Shown here: piece after piece, positions 46,690 to 58,690 of the stretch
How the letters are laid out: each line of letters starts with the position of its first letter
Position numbering within the stretch: position 1 is the stretch's first letter
NCBI GenBank assembly: GCA_003427395.1
Contig: BFEA01000014.1
Coordinates: 1,580,296-1,644,295 of the forward strand
Length of the DNA stretch: 64,000 bases
Direction: 5' to 3'
DNA from: Chara braunii
Taxonomy: Eukaryota; Streptophyta; Charophyceae; Charales; Characeae
Made by a program: the position numbers and the translations under genes
The notes under the pieces: generated by a model
Database searches by the model: none
Seen by the model: the letters and a program-made list of their open reading frames with translations, nothing else
Told to the model about the DNA's origin: nothing

Positions 46690-47130
46690 AATTTTCCAGA
46701 ATTAAATAATCATTCTATAATAAAATTACATTCTAAATTCTAAATTTTCATTCCATCTTGAAAAATGTTATTCCAATTTTTTAATTTCCTGTCTTACTTG
46801 CAAACTTCCATTGCAAGAATGAGGTATCCCTTCTTATTTGAATTGCATGCTAGAGATGGAATGAAAGTCTGGATGAGTTCATTAAATATTTTAATTGGAC
46901 TGTCATTCTATGTAAGGATTTTCAGTCATAAATGGGTTAATCCAATCTAAATTAAAAGGTATTTGTTATAGTAGAATGAAAGTTTAATTAAGATATTCCA
47001 TAAACTCATCCAGACTATCATTCTATCTTGAACAAATAGATGTATTTGGAAGGGAAAACTCATATTTAGACGAGAACTTATCAAATAAAACTGAAAACTT
47101 TAGAAATGGACGAACATTGAAATGATAATT
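46690..47130. mobile_element. AT-rich foldback element (degenerate long hairpin)
   Basis: 46857-46913 and 46971-47027 are imperfect reverse complements (AGTCTGGATGAGTTCATTAA against its mirror) with a 57-nt loop. Weaker pairing continues outwards. There is no coding frame. It is probably an old MITE. Confidence 0.5.
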
Positions 47131-47525
47131 TATAAATATGAAGGATTTTTTTTCAATGAACTATTTTTTCAACTCTTATTTCTCGTGGGAATTTTTCTGT
47201 TGATAATCATGGCAGTGTCTGTTTCCATGGTCTGACAGCAGATTCACCGATTCACTATCGTTTTACACATTTCGAGAGTAGTGGCGATTGGCCCAATAAA
47301 TGCACACAAAGGGCCTTGCCCCACTACTGTGGACGTGCAAAAGACGAAAATCGTGGAGGTGTATCTGTCCATGTTCTACACTAATATTCATGCTCGTTTT
47401 GCAGAGAGAGGAGAGTAGCCAAGGTGGACGCAGAAGGCCGTTCGTTCGTTTTCTGCCTTCCACTGTCACACAAACTAGTAAACTATACTATTCGATGGCA
47501 TGTGGGGCGAGACTTCGGACTATAC

Positions 47526-47563
<38 letters not shown>

Positions 47564-47994
47564 AAGTCTTAATTCCTTTATTCCAGGCAAATAATGAGGC
47601 CGGGGACCTCACAACTCAACTTGGAGTTATCCCAACAGCATCAGTCGGTTTAGCTTACAGCCAAAAGGTTGAAGAGCACCTTACTTTTAAACCCAACTGA
47701 ACCAACAACCCAACGGGGGGACAAAAAAAATCTAGGACAAGAAATCGCCAAAACTGGGCCGCTAACCTGAAATTCCGACCCCTTGTAACAAAAGAAGCAC
47801 CAGGCCCAAAAATCCAGAACAACCACAAAACCACAAAATAAAAGACTGCTACAAGCCATAAACACCCAACAACCAGAAACCTCCTGACCAGAAGCTAATC
47901 TACTTAAACCTGCCTAATAGTGGCAGTCCAATCCAATTGGACCGGAGAACCAAAAGTTAAGAGTGCTCCTTCCATCACCTTCTCCTTTCCAACC

Positions 47995-50900
47995 TCACAA
48001 CTTGGGATCCAATTTCAGATTTTGGATAGCCAACCCTCCTGCAAAAACATGGCAGTCCCAATTCCCTTCCTCATCGCATGATTCCCATACCCGTATCTGA
48101 GTGAGAACGACTTCCAACGGATGGTGTGTACGGTCTTTTATTTGGACCAGTGTTTTTAGGATTTCAGAGTTAGTTTCTTCCCATTGTTGAAATTGTCTCA
48201 TATCGTTTGTTTTTAATTTTTTTGACGAAATTCGCACCGCAATTGCCAACGAAAACGACGAATATTTGGGTCCCCGTTAGCCGTCTCTCGAAAAATCTAT
48301 TTCCCACTCGTTCCAATCCCTACCAGCTTCCAAAAAGAAGATTTCGCGGTAATATTGCGAGATATGTATTAGGTGTCGGGGGGGTCAAGGCCCTCTGGAC
48401 TTAAAAATTGATCTCCGTTGCAATGGAATAGCTTGGATCAGTTCTGAAAGTCCTTCCTCCACAAACCAGACGACACTCAGTTGTTCCCTCAGACTGGTCG
48501 AGGATTTCCACTGACCCTCGACCGAGTTCACGATATCTTCAATTCTCAGAACCCCTCTTTCAATCCATGTCCTTCCAAAACTACTACGTGAGGAATCTGT
48601 CGAAAACCAATCACCATCTGGTTTTCGAATTTGAGGATTTTCGAACAGAGATTGGAGTAAGATTTCAGCCTTGGTCACCGGACTGACCCACGAATTCGGC
48701 TTTAACCTTTTTCTGGCTAGCATAACCGCTTTCCAGAATTCGGATTCAACCCGACGATTCTGATATGACACAAGGAGAAAGCAAGTTCAAACATCACAAG
48801 TGCGAGCCAGGTTCCATTCGTTCGTCGATATGATTTTTGCTAGGGCAACCCAATGTGATTCCTCGGTTGAGCACATACCTTTAATTGCCCATTTTATCAG
48901 CATTGCCATCCCTTTGCGCTCAGGGTCAATTAGGCCCAGGCCTCCCTCCTCTTTGGATATCACAGTAAATCCCAAGCCACCTTTGACATAAAGCCTTGTT
49001 CTTCCGTAGCAAATGGTTTCCAGATAAAATTTGCAGCCCTTCGGTGAATCAGGGAACACAGATGTCTTCCAAGAGGTCTGATAGCAGCAACATACTAAAG
49101 TAAGGAAAAAAATGCACTGGTAATTACCAGAACTACCAAAAACCGAAAGGTGGTGGGCTTTGCCCAAGTCGCTACTCTCAGTAACGAACGTTGAAGTAGA
49201 ATCCCCTCCTGATCCAGACTGCATGATAGCAGAGAGACCTGTACTCCCAAGAACCTCTCTGAATGGTCAGAAACTATGCGTTTCATACCCCAGTTAGTTA
49301 TCGGAGTGAACGCTTTAGGCAGAAAAGACACTGATTTAGCCCAGTTAACTGAGCCCTCTGACAATTCGGAGTACTCATCTAGGCAACCTTTCAAGGCGCT
49401 CATTGAAGCCAAGGAGTTCTCAGAGATCGCGAATAGATCATCCGCTAAGGTTTCAACTTTACATTGAGAAAAAACCCACGTTCAGGTTTTAAATATGCGG
49501 GTTAGATCGTACATTGCACAATAGATTCTCCATCTGGATAACAATAGGAGGGGGGCAAATGGACAACCCTGTCTCAATTAACGAGTCAACGAAAAAAGGT
49601 AGATTTGAAGCCATTGACCATCACAGATGCCGTGGACAAAGAATACAAGGTCAAAACCCGGTTACATAAATTTTTTCCAAAGCCTACATGGCGCAGAGTC
49701 GTCATAACATACGTCCAATTAACTCGGCCATATTTCTTTTCAAGGTCGAGCATCAAAACTGAAAAATTTCTCTGTGTGGTCCCAATCACTGCCAAGGCTT
49801 CAATAGCCGTCACAATATTATCGAAAATAGAGCGACCCTGAACAAAAGCAGCTTGATCCTTTTCAATTGGGGGGGGGAGATGTCTGCCCAAACGTCGGGC
49901 TAACACTTTAGCCATCAATTTGTAAGATACATTTAGGACAAAAATTGGGCGCCAATTTCTTATTTCAGATCTGGTGCCCTTCTTAAGCAGTAGGGAGATA
50001 ATCCCATTCCTCATTCCTACTGCTAAGTTACCCCCAACCAAAACCTGATTATAAATTTTCACCAATTCTTCTTTAATCACATCCCAAATCACAATGTAGA
50101 GTTCAACAGGTAAACCATCGTCCCCTGGGGCTTTGCCCCTAGCCATGAAGTTAAGCGCTTCCCAAGCTTCTTTAGTGGTTACTGGTCTGTCCATGTTCAA
50201 TATGCCCCGAGAGGATAACCTTTTTCCAAAGTGAGACCAGTGTTGAGAGTTTTCTGAGAGATCTGTAGTCGGATCTTCCGCCGGTCGTCTGGTGGTTAGG
50301 ATATCTTGATAATACGTGGCCTCATACTCGCAAAGTTCTCTACCGGTAAGTCATGGTCAAAGGGGTGCATGAGTTCACCCATAGATTGAGTCAATTTATT
50401 GGGCGTCAATTTTTTGAAGGTCTCACGAGTCATACGGTCATAAACCACTATCCCCTAAACGCTCTGCCCACAAATCAGATTCTTCCTGTTGGAGAGCATC
50501 CCACTCTGCAAGCAATTTTTCTCTAATCGGGCTCCAAACCACATTAACATAGAATTCGTGAACCCCCCCCCCAAAAAAAATGTTGGGTTTCAACGAAATT
50601 TATTTAGGATTTTGAGAGTATAGTTTTTAGGCCTTCTACAAGAGCAAGATTCTTTGCGATGTTAAAAAACCACAAAAAAAGAATAAAAAAATATTTTTTG
50701 AGAATCATTACTAGGTGGAGCATCATATATTTATAAATTCAAATGTTCATGTTTTTTATTATCTCAAAAGATCATGTTTATAGTCCTATAAGTTGTGTAT
50801 CACCACGAACATGTTTGAGGGTTTGGTGAACGTGCGAACGTGTTATCTTGTTTTTTAATACGTTTGCCATAACATATTCTTCCTTTTAAAAAAAAAAAAA

Positions 50901-52382
50901 AATTCTTCAGTTTTTTGTTTTTAACTTGCGTTTCACTAGGAATTTCAAGATGTGTTTCAGACAAAATTTGTTTGTGCTGTTATTTTGCATAACATGTATT
51001 TTTTGAGAAATCTTTTATTGTTAACTTCAAAATTGTTATATTGAGTCTATAAATGTTGAAAATGACATATAGCCCTATATGCCAAAATTCACTAAAACTG
51101 TTTTCTTACAACTTTCGAGTTTGTTTTATTGGAGCTCTGCTTTTCTGAAAGTCTATTGAGAATGACTTATAGTCCTATAACAAGATTTTCATAAGAACGA
51201 GTTTTCCTCCACATCTTAATGATCACTCGACTGTTTGTCTGATTTTTTGCCTTGTCTCTTGGAAAGTGGTAAAAAATGTGTTTTTTTTTTAAATCAAAAA
51301 TAAAAGTTTGACCTCTACTTTTTCACTCTATACAAAACGTTGTGTTTTGTGGTTTTGTTGGGTTTTCACGAATCCTGTGTTCATTTGAGATAGGGTGAAG
51401 GCTCATGCGATCTTCTGCATATTTGAGTTTCCTAACTATCTCCTCTTTTTTTTCCTTTCTGTTTGCAGCAAAAATACGAGAGAAAATGCTTAAATACTTT
51501 GAAAAAATGCGGGATCTTGCTTCCCACCACACTTCTTTGGAGTCAAATATCTCTCCAACCTGTTTCCACTTCTCCCAAAAACGTAGCATCCGGTCAACCA
51601 CACCCGGGTTTTGGAGAATCTGAGTATTTACCCTAAAGTATCCGGGGCCTCATTCCAGTTTGGCCGAATTGAAAATCACCACTACTGGTTTGTGATCCGA
51701 GATCGGATTGTCCATCTCTTCAATATGCACCGTGGCGTGCCATACTTTTAATTAGAGCAGAAAAAAAATCTAACCTCCTGCGGATTGTGCCTTTCCCTTC
51801 CCTAATATTCGAACACCAGGTATAACCTGGGTTCTCGGGGTGGAGGAGAGCATAAGGTTCCGTCAGATCCAAACCCGATGTAAGATCTGCTAATGCTTTG
51901 ACATCACAGTTACCTCAGACCCCTGCCAGGTTGTCCATGGAGGTGTTCCAATCCCCGACGATAATCAGATTATCACAATCAGGAATAACCAGCGGAATGT
52001 CTTCAAGGAAATTAGTACGATCCGACCGATCTGTCGGTGCATAAATACACGCAATAATCCACCCCTGACTCTCTATTCCTAGTTTTATCCAAGACCATCT
52101 CCCCCACAGATCATCACAAAAATCAATGATTTCAGCATTCAAATTCCTGTGCAGCAAAATTGCTACCCCGCCTTTGGAACCATTGGCAGGGGACCACAGT
52201 TGTGGGTCATCCCACCATGAACCTAACTCCAAGATCTTCTGTTCTGAAAGCTTACTTTCTTCCAAACAAAGAATATCAATCCTCTTTTCGTGTATCCAGC
52301 TTTTCAAACGGCCTTTCTTATTTCTTCCGGAGGAATCACCCAGCCCACACACATTCCAAGTGGCAACCCTAAGCCTGCCCAT
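47995..52382 (-). pseudogene. LINE-2 ORF2 remnants: endonuclease and reverse transcriptase
   Basis: The ATG at 52380-52382 starts an APE endonuclease with TWNVCGL, EESKL, YAPTD and GDWN (51915-52382). The SDHKPVV block (about 51690) is in another frame. The reverse transcriptase lies at 49400-50200 with APGDDGLPVE, EIRNWRPIFVLN, DQAAFVQGRSIFDN and ETLADDLFAI (the DD box). The motif usually reading LDLEKAYDRV is altered here to LDLEKKYGRV. Stops and frameshifts separate the blocks. The C-terminal zinc-finger region present in LINE-1 is not seen before the 3' UTR, so this copy has lost about 300 codons or belongs to a shorter subfamily. It is inactive. Confidence 0.75.
50553..51372. mobile_element. 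Small AT-rich element inserted in LINE-2 ORF2
   Basis: LINE-2 reading is continuous on either side (HPISNEHRIR on one, FYVNVVWSPIREKLL on the other) but is interrupted by about 820 bp. The junctions are inverted: TTCGTGAACCCC on the left (from 50553), GGGTTTTCACGAAT on the right. Part of the inside (about 50930-50995) resembles the middle of the CAGGGT family. It is a non-autonomous DNA element by structure, with no coding. Confidence 0.55.
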
Positions 52383-53600
52383 TCCGGGCCGTTGCTCCAG
52401 GTGGTTGGATCTGGGAGGTAACTTCCGCTGCCGAGGTTACAACTGACCAAGGATCAATCAGTGCTTTCCTCACAAAAGAAGAGTCAAGTTTCTTTTCCTT
52501 TCCGAGTTTCGCATTTAGGTCACTCAGACATTCAGCAGATACAGAGGGAGTCAATTTGATTCGTCTCAAGTCTGATTTTCGAACTTCTAACAACCAGGTC
52601 AACGGGATCAATCTGAGTCCTTCTTTTTCCAATTGTTCCAACAGGGAAGGGTCAAAACATGCATCGAAGAGAGGTGTATAGAGGCGAACCCTTTTACCCT
52701 CCAGATCAATCAGAAAGCGAGGCATCGAGACTTCGATGAGTCTGAACGGAAACTTGTTCTGAACTATAGATCTCGCCAGAGTTTCTGTTGCTACTGGCAT
52801 TGGAGACTTTGGGCAAGGGGTGTTAAGAAACGTACAAGAACCATCCAGACCTCTCCATGCAACTATCCAAAACGAATTTCTGGTCGTCGTGAGCATCACA
52901 GGTAGCAACCTAGATTCAACAACTGTCTGTCCCTTTGATAGTGCTTCCATGCGAAATCGTGAGGATTTACGCTTACCTGTCGTAGATGGTTGCGGCTGAG
53001 ATCCATCAGAACAGCCTGATGCTTTTGCATGTAAGTCATCCATCTGAAAATCGTCTCCGGCCTCACTAAGCTTAGTACGTTGCTTACCTGGGGATTCACC
53101 CCGTTGCCGAAAACCACTTTGACTTGGATTCCTTGTCCCGGAGGTGGTCGGGCTTGCTTGCAGCCTCCCTGCGGAAACCCGCTCGACATCGCACCGTTCT
53201 GAGGATGGCTATTCTGGAAGTTATTGTACAGTAGTCCCATTGAACCCTGGTTCCATGGCATAAAAGCATGCAAGTTCGCAACCGAAGGGCTCCCTCCCAA
53301 CTGCATGTTCGACATCGGCATACCATATGGTGCCGATGTGAAAGAGTGCGAAGGTATGGACTGCAGAAAGGTAGCCCATGCAGCATCCAGCGCCAGAGTC
53401 GCTTGATTGAACTGACCTTGAGGGGCCGCTACTCCCATCTGAAGTGCTTGATTGTCAACTGGCGAGGGTCGGATTGAATCTAGTCGTCGCTCCACCCAGG
53501 GCATTGGAAATTGCCGCCTCCTGATGACCCCCTCAAGAGGGTTGGACAACCGAAGTACCTGGTGCACGTAGCGAACCAACGTACCCCGCATGTGGTTCCG
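52369..53600 (-). pseudogene. LINE-2 ORF1 C-terminal remnant
   Basis: Two overlapping minus-strand frames (53600-52896 and 53043-52369) are offset by a frameshift. The second ends at TAG 52369-52371, 14 nt inside the ORF2 start, the same arrangement as in LINE-1. The first has a Gln/Asn/Met/Pro-rich composition (NMQLGGSPSVANLHAFMPW) and no zinc knuckle. N-terminal domains are missing. Confidence 0.6.
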
Positions 53601-54248
53601 TTGTCGAGGCAAATACCTTGACAAGGTTATTTGCCGGGGATTTTGAATGTCAAACGTCGTCCGACTTTTCGTTGGATTAAAGGACTTGATGTGACTGACG
53701 TCTGCCAAAAGTTTATTCAGACCTAACTCATGACTGAGAAACTAAAAGTTTTCAAGCTTTAGTTCGGACACATGTAGCGTTCGGGAGTAACGGATGTGAA
53801 TGACAATGTTTTTTTTTTTTTTTAAACTGCAGAAGAGTGAGGACGTGGTAACGCTAAGGCTGGACCTATTCTACATAAAATAATATCGCGCGGCTGGTTC
53901 AGGGCCTAAGCGGGCTAAAAAGAGGGATGCGCCGGGTATGGGGTCACGACGCTAGAGGAATAGCAAGGTTTTGTTTCTAGGCCGCCGGGTTGATCTCGAG
54001 CCAGGGTGGCCCCAGAGCTGTGGCTAGCAGCCATCCACGGGGAAGCGGCAGGCAGGCAGACCCTGCTAGGCCACCGGCCGGCAAGGCCTGCTAGACCTCA
54101 GACAGGCGGGGCCTATTAGGCCACAGGCGGGGTGGGCTGCGAAGCATAGGTAGGTAGGGCCTGCAAAACCCCGACAGTGGGGAATAGAGACTGGGCAACT
54201 CTTCTTATAGAAGAGTCGCTTCTATCACTATCGTGATAGGAGCTAGCC

Positions 54249-54286
54249 CTGTCTCTTATACACATCTAGATGTGTATAAGAGACAG
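54249..54286. other. Nextera mate-pair junction adapter (sequencing artefact)
   Basis: Exactly 38 bp: the Tn5 mosaic end CTGTCTCTTATACACATCT joined to its reverse complement. This is the known junction adapter of Nextera mate-pair libraries, not genomic DNA. It stands where the parallel copies (62910, 55163) have AGTAGGCCACG. Confidence 0.97.
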
Positions 54287-54382
54287 GTATAGGATTGTCA
54301 CCCGGCAGATACCGGGATTGAATTGGAGGAACCAGACCTCTGGGCATAGCTCCTTTCTGGAGCAGCCCAGTTTTTCTGGCGC

Positions 54383-54480
54383 GGCCGGTTCCGGCCGTGC
54401 GATCGATAAGATCGAGTGGCCGGGAACAGCCGCGCAAAGATTAACATGGCCCCCGTGTAAGCATGATAAGTATAAATCGA
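54383..54480 (+). ncRNA. U6 snRNA-like module, copy 1 (degenerate)
   Basis: The 3' part matches U6 from about the ACAGAGA region to near its 3' end, with changes (GATTAACATGGCCCCCGTGT, then ATAAATCGAG). A hairpin GGCCGGTTCCGGCC stands in the place of the U6 5' stem-loop. It is followed by (ATAA)n. The copy at 63015-63112 is better preserved. It is likely a pol III-derived retro-module carried in the LTR, not a functional spliceosomal RNA. Confidence 0.5.
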
Positions 54481-54575
54481 GTAATAAATAAATAAATAAA
54501 TAAAAAGTAAACAGCGCCACATGGCGCCCCGAAAATGTGCCTGAGGGCACATAACGAGTAACCGTTGGCTTTATT

Positions 54576-54609
<34 letters not shown>

Positions 54610-55013
54610 AACAACAAATGTTACAGGTGGAGCGCAAGATGGCGCGACGAGACGTGATGGGGACTTGAAGTCCCTTGAAGGAACTGCAGGCGCCCGTTTT
54701 CACGGGCAGCCTGGCAGGTAAGTCCAATTGTTTTTTCTTTCTTTTAGATTTCGGCTAGATTTTTTTTTTCCCCCCTTCCTCTTCGACCATGCACCTGTGC
54801 CCGTTCACTTTTACAAACAGGCAGCAGAACATCGGGGTGCCCGAACCTGGCACATATTGAGCTCAGGTACGGGGACTCAAGAGAGAGAGGGGAAAAAGGG
54901 GAAGGAATGACTGTGCTAGACTTTTTCGTCGGGTTTGCACTGACTTATCAGGGGGTTGCAACCCCGACAGTGAGTCACTGCGACTGAACATGGCACTGAA
55001 GGCAGCTAGGTGA

Positions 55014-55045
<32 letters not shown>

Positions 55046-55083
55046 CTGTCTCTTATACACATCTAGATGTGTATAAGAGACAG
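55046..55083. other. Second Nextera mate-pair junction adapter (artefact)
   Basis: The same 38-bp mosaic-end palindrome, here directly after a (GA)n tract. The next 130 bp (55084-55212) repeat the LTR sequence around 54190-54310, so a chimeric join is likely at this point. Confidence 0.97.
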
Positions 55084-55212
55084 GGATGAGCCTGCTCGGC
55101 TGTAGCATATGGGCAGCTCTTCTTATAGAAGAGTCGCTTCTATCACTATCGTGATAGGAGCTAGCCCAGTAGGCCACGGTATAGGATTGTCACCCGGCAG
55201 ATACCGGGATTN

Positions 55213-55270
<58 letters not shown>
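55213..55270. repeat. (GA)n microsatellite after an N
   Basis: Starts right after a single ambiguous base (55212) in the middle of a repeat unit. It is a likely false join. Confidence 0.9.
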
Positions 55271-55275
<5 letters not shown>

Positions 55276-55979
55276 GCAGCCACCTACCTACCTACCTGAG
55301 GTTGGCCCCTCATTGTGGAAACTGCCTAAAGGGTGAGCAAAATCGAATGAATCTACCCCAGGAGCAAGGGGAGATTCACGCTACAGGCAAGGGAAAGGTA
55401 AGTCGTTTTTTTTTTTTTTTTTAGTAAAATGGGCCAGTTGCTCGTGGGAAAACGAGCAACTGTTTCCTCAGCAACTCCTGAGGGAACCACCCCAGCCTGT
55501 GTCTGAATCTGGCTGGGGTCGTGGGCCGTATGCAGGCACAGGCAGGTAGAGAGGGGTTTTAAAGGCTGAGAGAGAGAGAGGGAAATGAGAGACTTGGGAG
55601 GAGGAGGGCCTACTCCTCCCAACACTGACAACTATCCTCCCCGTTTTCAGGGGAGGGCAGGGGTAGAAGTAAGAAAAAGGGGAAAAGAAAAAGCCACGAC
55701 TGCGAATGTGGCCGCGACTATGATCAGATACAGGCCAAACTGGCCTGAATGTAACTCAGGCCAGAGGCTGGGGAATTGGAGGGGCAGTGAGGGGAACTTG
55801 GCTGAAAACAACCATTTTCCCATTGAACCTGCATTAAGTATGGGGCTGAGTGCATGGAAAAGGGAGAAAACGAGGGGGGCAGTTGAGTACAACTGTCACC
55901 CTAAGTGTGTGGCTGCGGTGAGACAACCTCAGTCCGTTGATCTGACTCAGATCACCGGCCCCACGCAAGTGACGAACAC

Positions 55980-56498
55980 TTGCCTCATTGCTGGAGTGGT
56001 GGAGAGGAGGCAGGAGCGCTGCTGGCGGAGCTGGAGGACAGCAAAGGAGTGTCGGACAAGGAGGAGGACAACCATAGCCAAGGCAGAGAGCACTCTGCTC
56101 CCCTCCCTTTTGGCTGGCGCTGGTCCAACGGGACGGAGCCAAGGACGTTGCGGGACTACGACGGCGGCTCTGGTTTTAACAGCGGTGGTGCGGAAACACT
56201 GCTGAATTTTTGCGGAGGCGGCTCTGGTTTTAACAGCGGTCATGCAGAAGCGCTGCTGAAATTTTGCGCCGGCGGCTCCGGTTGTAATAGCGGCAGTGCG
56301 GAAGCGCTGCCGAATTTCTGCGGCGGCGGCACTAAGTTTGACGGCGGTGGTGCGAAAGTGCTGCCGAATTTCTGCGGAGGTGGCACTAAGTTTTACGGCG
56401 GTGGTACGAAAGTGCTGCCAAATTTCTGCGGCGGAGGCACTAAGTTTGACGACGGTGGTGCGGAAGTGCTGCCGGATTTGCGGCGAGGCGGCACTTGA
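55980..56498 (+). CDS. Gly-rich 18-residue-repeat frame inside the LTR (172 codons, doubtful gene)
   Basis: After a non-repetitive Glu/Ala-rich start (EEAGALLAELEDSKG), the frame runs through about six units of the pattern NFCGGGTKFDGGGAKVLP with one Cys each. The same frame exists on the minus strand at 30159-30732 but is broken there by a shift. The family is unknown and has no signal peptide or known motif. The LTR position and 54-bp periodicity make chance openness likely, so I regard it as a candidate only. Confidence 0.25.
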   Translation: MPHCWSGGEEAGALLAELEDSKGVSDKEEDNHSQGREHSAPLPFGWRWSNGTEPRTLRDYDGGSGFNSGGAETLLNFCGGGSGFNSGHAEALLKFCAGGSGCNSGSAEALPNFCGGGTKFDGGGAKVLPNFCGGGTKFYGGGTKVLPNFCGGGTKFDDGGAEVLPDLRRGGT

Positions 56499-58562
56499 TT
56501 TCCTTTTGGTGGGGAAGTGCTGCCGGATTGGTGAAGCGGCAACACTTGCTTTTTCTTTAGTGTGGAAATGCTACTGGACTAGCGACACGACAACAGAGAT
56601 TTGCGGCACAACAGCGGCAGAGTTTCTTTTACAGTGCGGTGTCTGTTTTGTTTGATAAGGTTTTGCTACCAAAGTTGGGGTGTGCGGCGGCGGCAACGTG
56701 ACGTGGTGGCAGTTGACGCGCGCGACACTATGAAATTTGTGTGAGGGGTGAATGTTTGTGGCGTAGGACCATCAGGGACCATTTGGGACCATTTGGGACA
56801 GACGCGGGATGAGATGGGACTGTCTTGAAACCAACATTTTTTTTGGGACTCGTGCGATTTGCCGTCATCGAATCAAGGACTACCGCATGTGGGACTTGTG
56901 AGTCGAGAACAGAGTGGGACAAGCAGTTGGCTTGAGACTTGCCTTGGGACTGCAGTTTTCTTTGGCAACAAGTATATTATTTCTTGGCTTTCTTGAGGGA
57001 GCTAGGGCGCGTTCGGCCCCACTTTACTCAAGGTCAGTCAGTTGATTGACTCAGATTTCCCTTCACACCTGTGTGAACCCACACTTTGCTTGACTGTGTT
57101 CATTGAATGTTCGTTGAAAAGGTAGAGGAAAGTCGTGCGTATCGTGCATATGAATGGAAAGGTCTGACTTGGGCATGAGATTGTACTGTTTTTTTTTCTT
57201 GAACTTATTGTCTCTGCGTGTTGTCCAGGTAGGTAGAAGGATGCTTGCAAAGGAGATTGATTATGCCTATTTGAGAAAATGGGAAAGGAATGTCTTCTTG
57301 TGACTACTCACCTGCCTGCATACCAAGAAGGGTTGAATGTTTTGAAAAATATCAATTTTGTGCGCATCGTAAAGCGAATTCGAATAAAATAAAGCAGATA
57401 AGGTCAAACGAACGTCGTTTTTCCCCCAAAGGTTGACCAATTCTTTCCTGAATGACTTTTATCTGTCTAAATGTTTGTCACTCTCTATCTTTCCTAACTA
57501 TTTTCGTTTGAGTTTCCTTGGGCAAGAGACAAAGGGAACAACTGAAAATCTACTTGTGGTGAACACATTCTCTTTTTTCAGGAAGCATCTGGGGCGGGGG
57601 TTCGTTGCTTTAGGAGTCGGCCCTGTTATCGACCCAGAGTGGACCGTTCAACGGGGGGGTACTTTACCGATTTGGTGGAGACGGGCCAACTTCTGAGATC
57701 TGAGTCTTGTGCTCGGGCGAGGAGGAGTACCCTAGACCACTTCCTAGAGGGAGAGGCATGCAACACCTCAAGCAATGCCCCTGATCAAGAATCATCTGCA
57801 AAACAGTCGTTATCCAAGAAATTGAGAAACGTATGGAGACAAGTGTGTGCGTGTTTAATCTTAGGTCGGCGGTAGGATGAAATGAATAACTTTGGCAGCG
57901 CATCTCATCAAGTCAAAACTAAGATAGGTCGACTACCTTGTCGGTTGCATTGAAGTTATTGTTGAAAGTCAACTCCCCGTTGGCGGCTGTATGATTTTTG
58001 TGGAATTCGATCCAGGGTGGTTGAATTTTTATTTTGATGTTGTGTTATTGGATGTATCTAATGTCGATTTAGATTCGTTTGGTTATCATTTCATATTGGA
58101 TTGTTTATGTCGACTACGATCGATTTTTTTTTATAACTAGTAGTGGTTTTTATGATTTTCTTTTTAACTGGTGACCAAAGAGACTAGGATATTGGGGGTT
58201 TCACACTAGGTTGAGACCGTCCTAGTCGACCAGCGCATGCTTCATACTTAGGAAATCAGCGTCCTAAGGAATGAGTGACGTCTGGGTTCAATAGCTATTT
58301 TAATCGCGCGTACCTGTACTACAGCGAACGAGCAAACGCCCTCGAACGACCCACCTCTTCAATTGCATTTAAAAGCTTTCGCACATGGGTCGGTAGCTCG
58401 GTAGGGATACACCCTTAAGGGTGGTGACAACCCCTTAGGGAACCTGTCCTGTCGTAGTGGACCGCAGGATGTACAGCTGGCGCACCCGGCTAGAGTGGCG
58501 AAGGGATGACGCGACCTCGTTCGTCTCGGCGGTCCGCGGGATTAATTATACGTCGTCCCCAG

Positions 58563-58690
58563 GTTGTCTCTTATGTTAAGTTTTGTTTAAACTCCTGCGT
58601 GACATGAGCGGGAGGACCCTCGCTCGCGGTTGACTCTTATGTTAAGTTTTGTTTAAAGTCCTGCGTGACATGGTCGAGATGGTCCTTGCT
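58563..58690 (+). repeat. Local tandem duplication of about 65 bp at the LTR end
   Basis: GGTTGTCTCTTATGTTAAGT and GGTTGACTCTTATGTTAAGT start two near-identical units, both ending in a CTCGCTCGCG-type block. The minus-strand copy has one unit only. Confidence 0.75.

Larger units (their letters stand above)
47528..53601 (-). mobile_element. Second LINE (LINE-2), decayed and interrupted
   Basis: A 32-nt poly(A) tail (T at 47528-47559 on the plus strand) and a 3' UTR with GGGGACCTCACAACTCAACT match the 3' end of LINE-1, so both belong to one family. Going upstream are ORF2 remnants (47995-52382) and ORF1 remnants (52369-53600). A foreign segment sits at 50553-51372. The 5' end meets the LTR-like start TGTCGAGG at 53602. 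I found no target-site duplication matching the GACTATACGG next to the tail, so the 5' end is missing or misassembled. Confidence 0.75.

Noticed and set aside
54243-54727. Frames containing SYTHLDVYKRQ
   Set aside because: The peptide comes from the mate-pair adapter.
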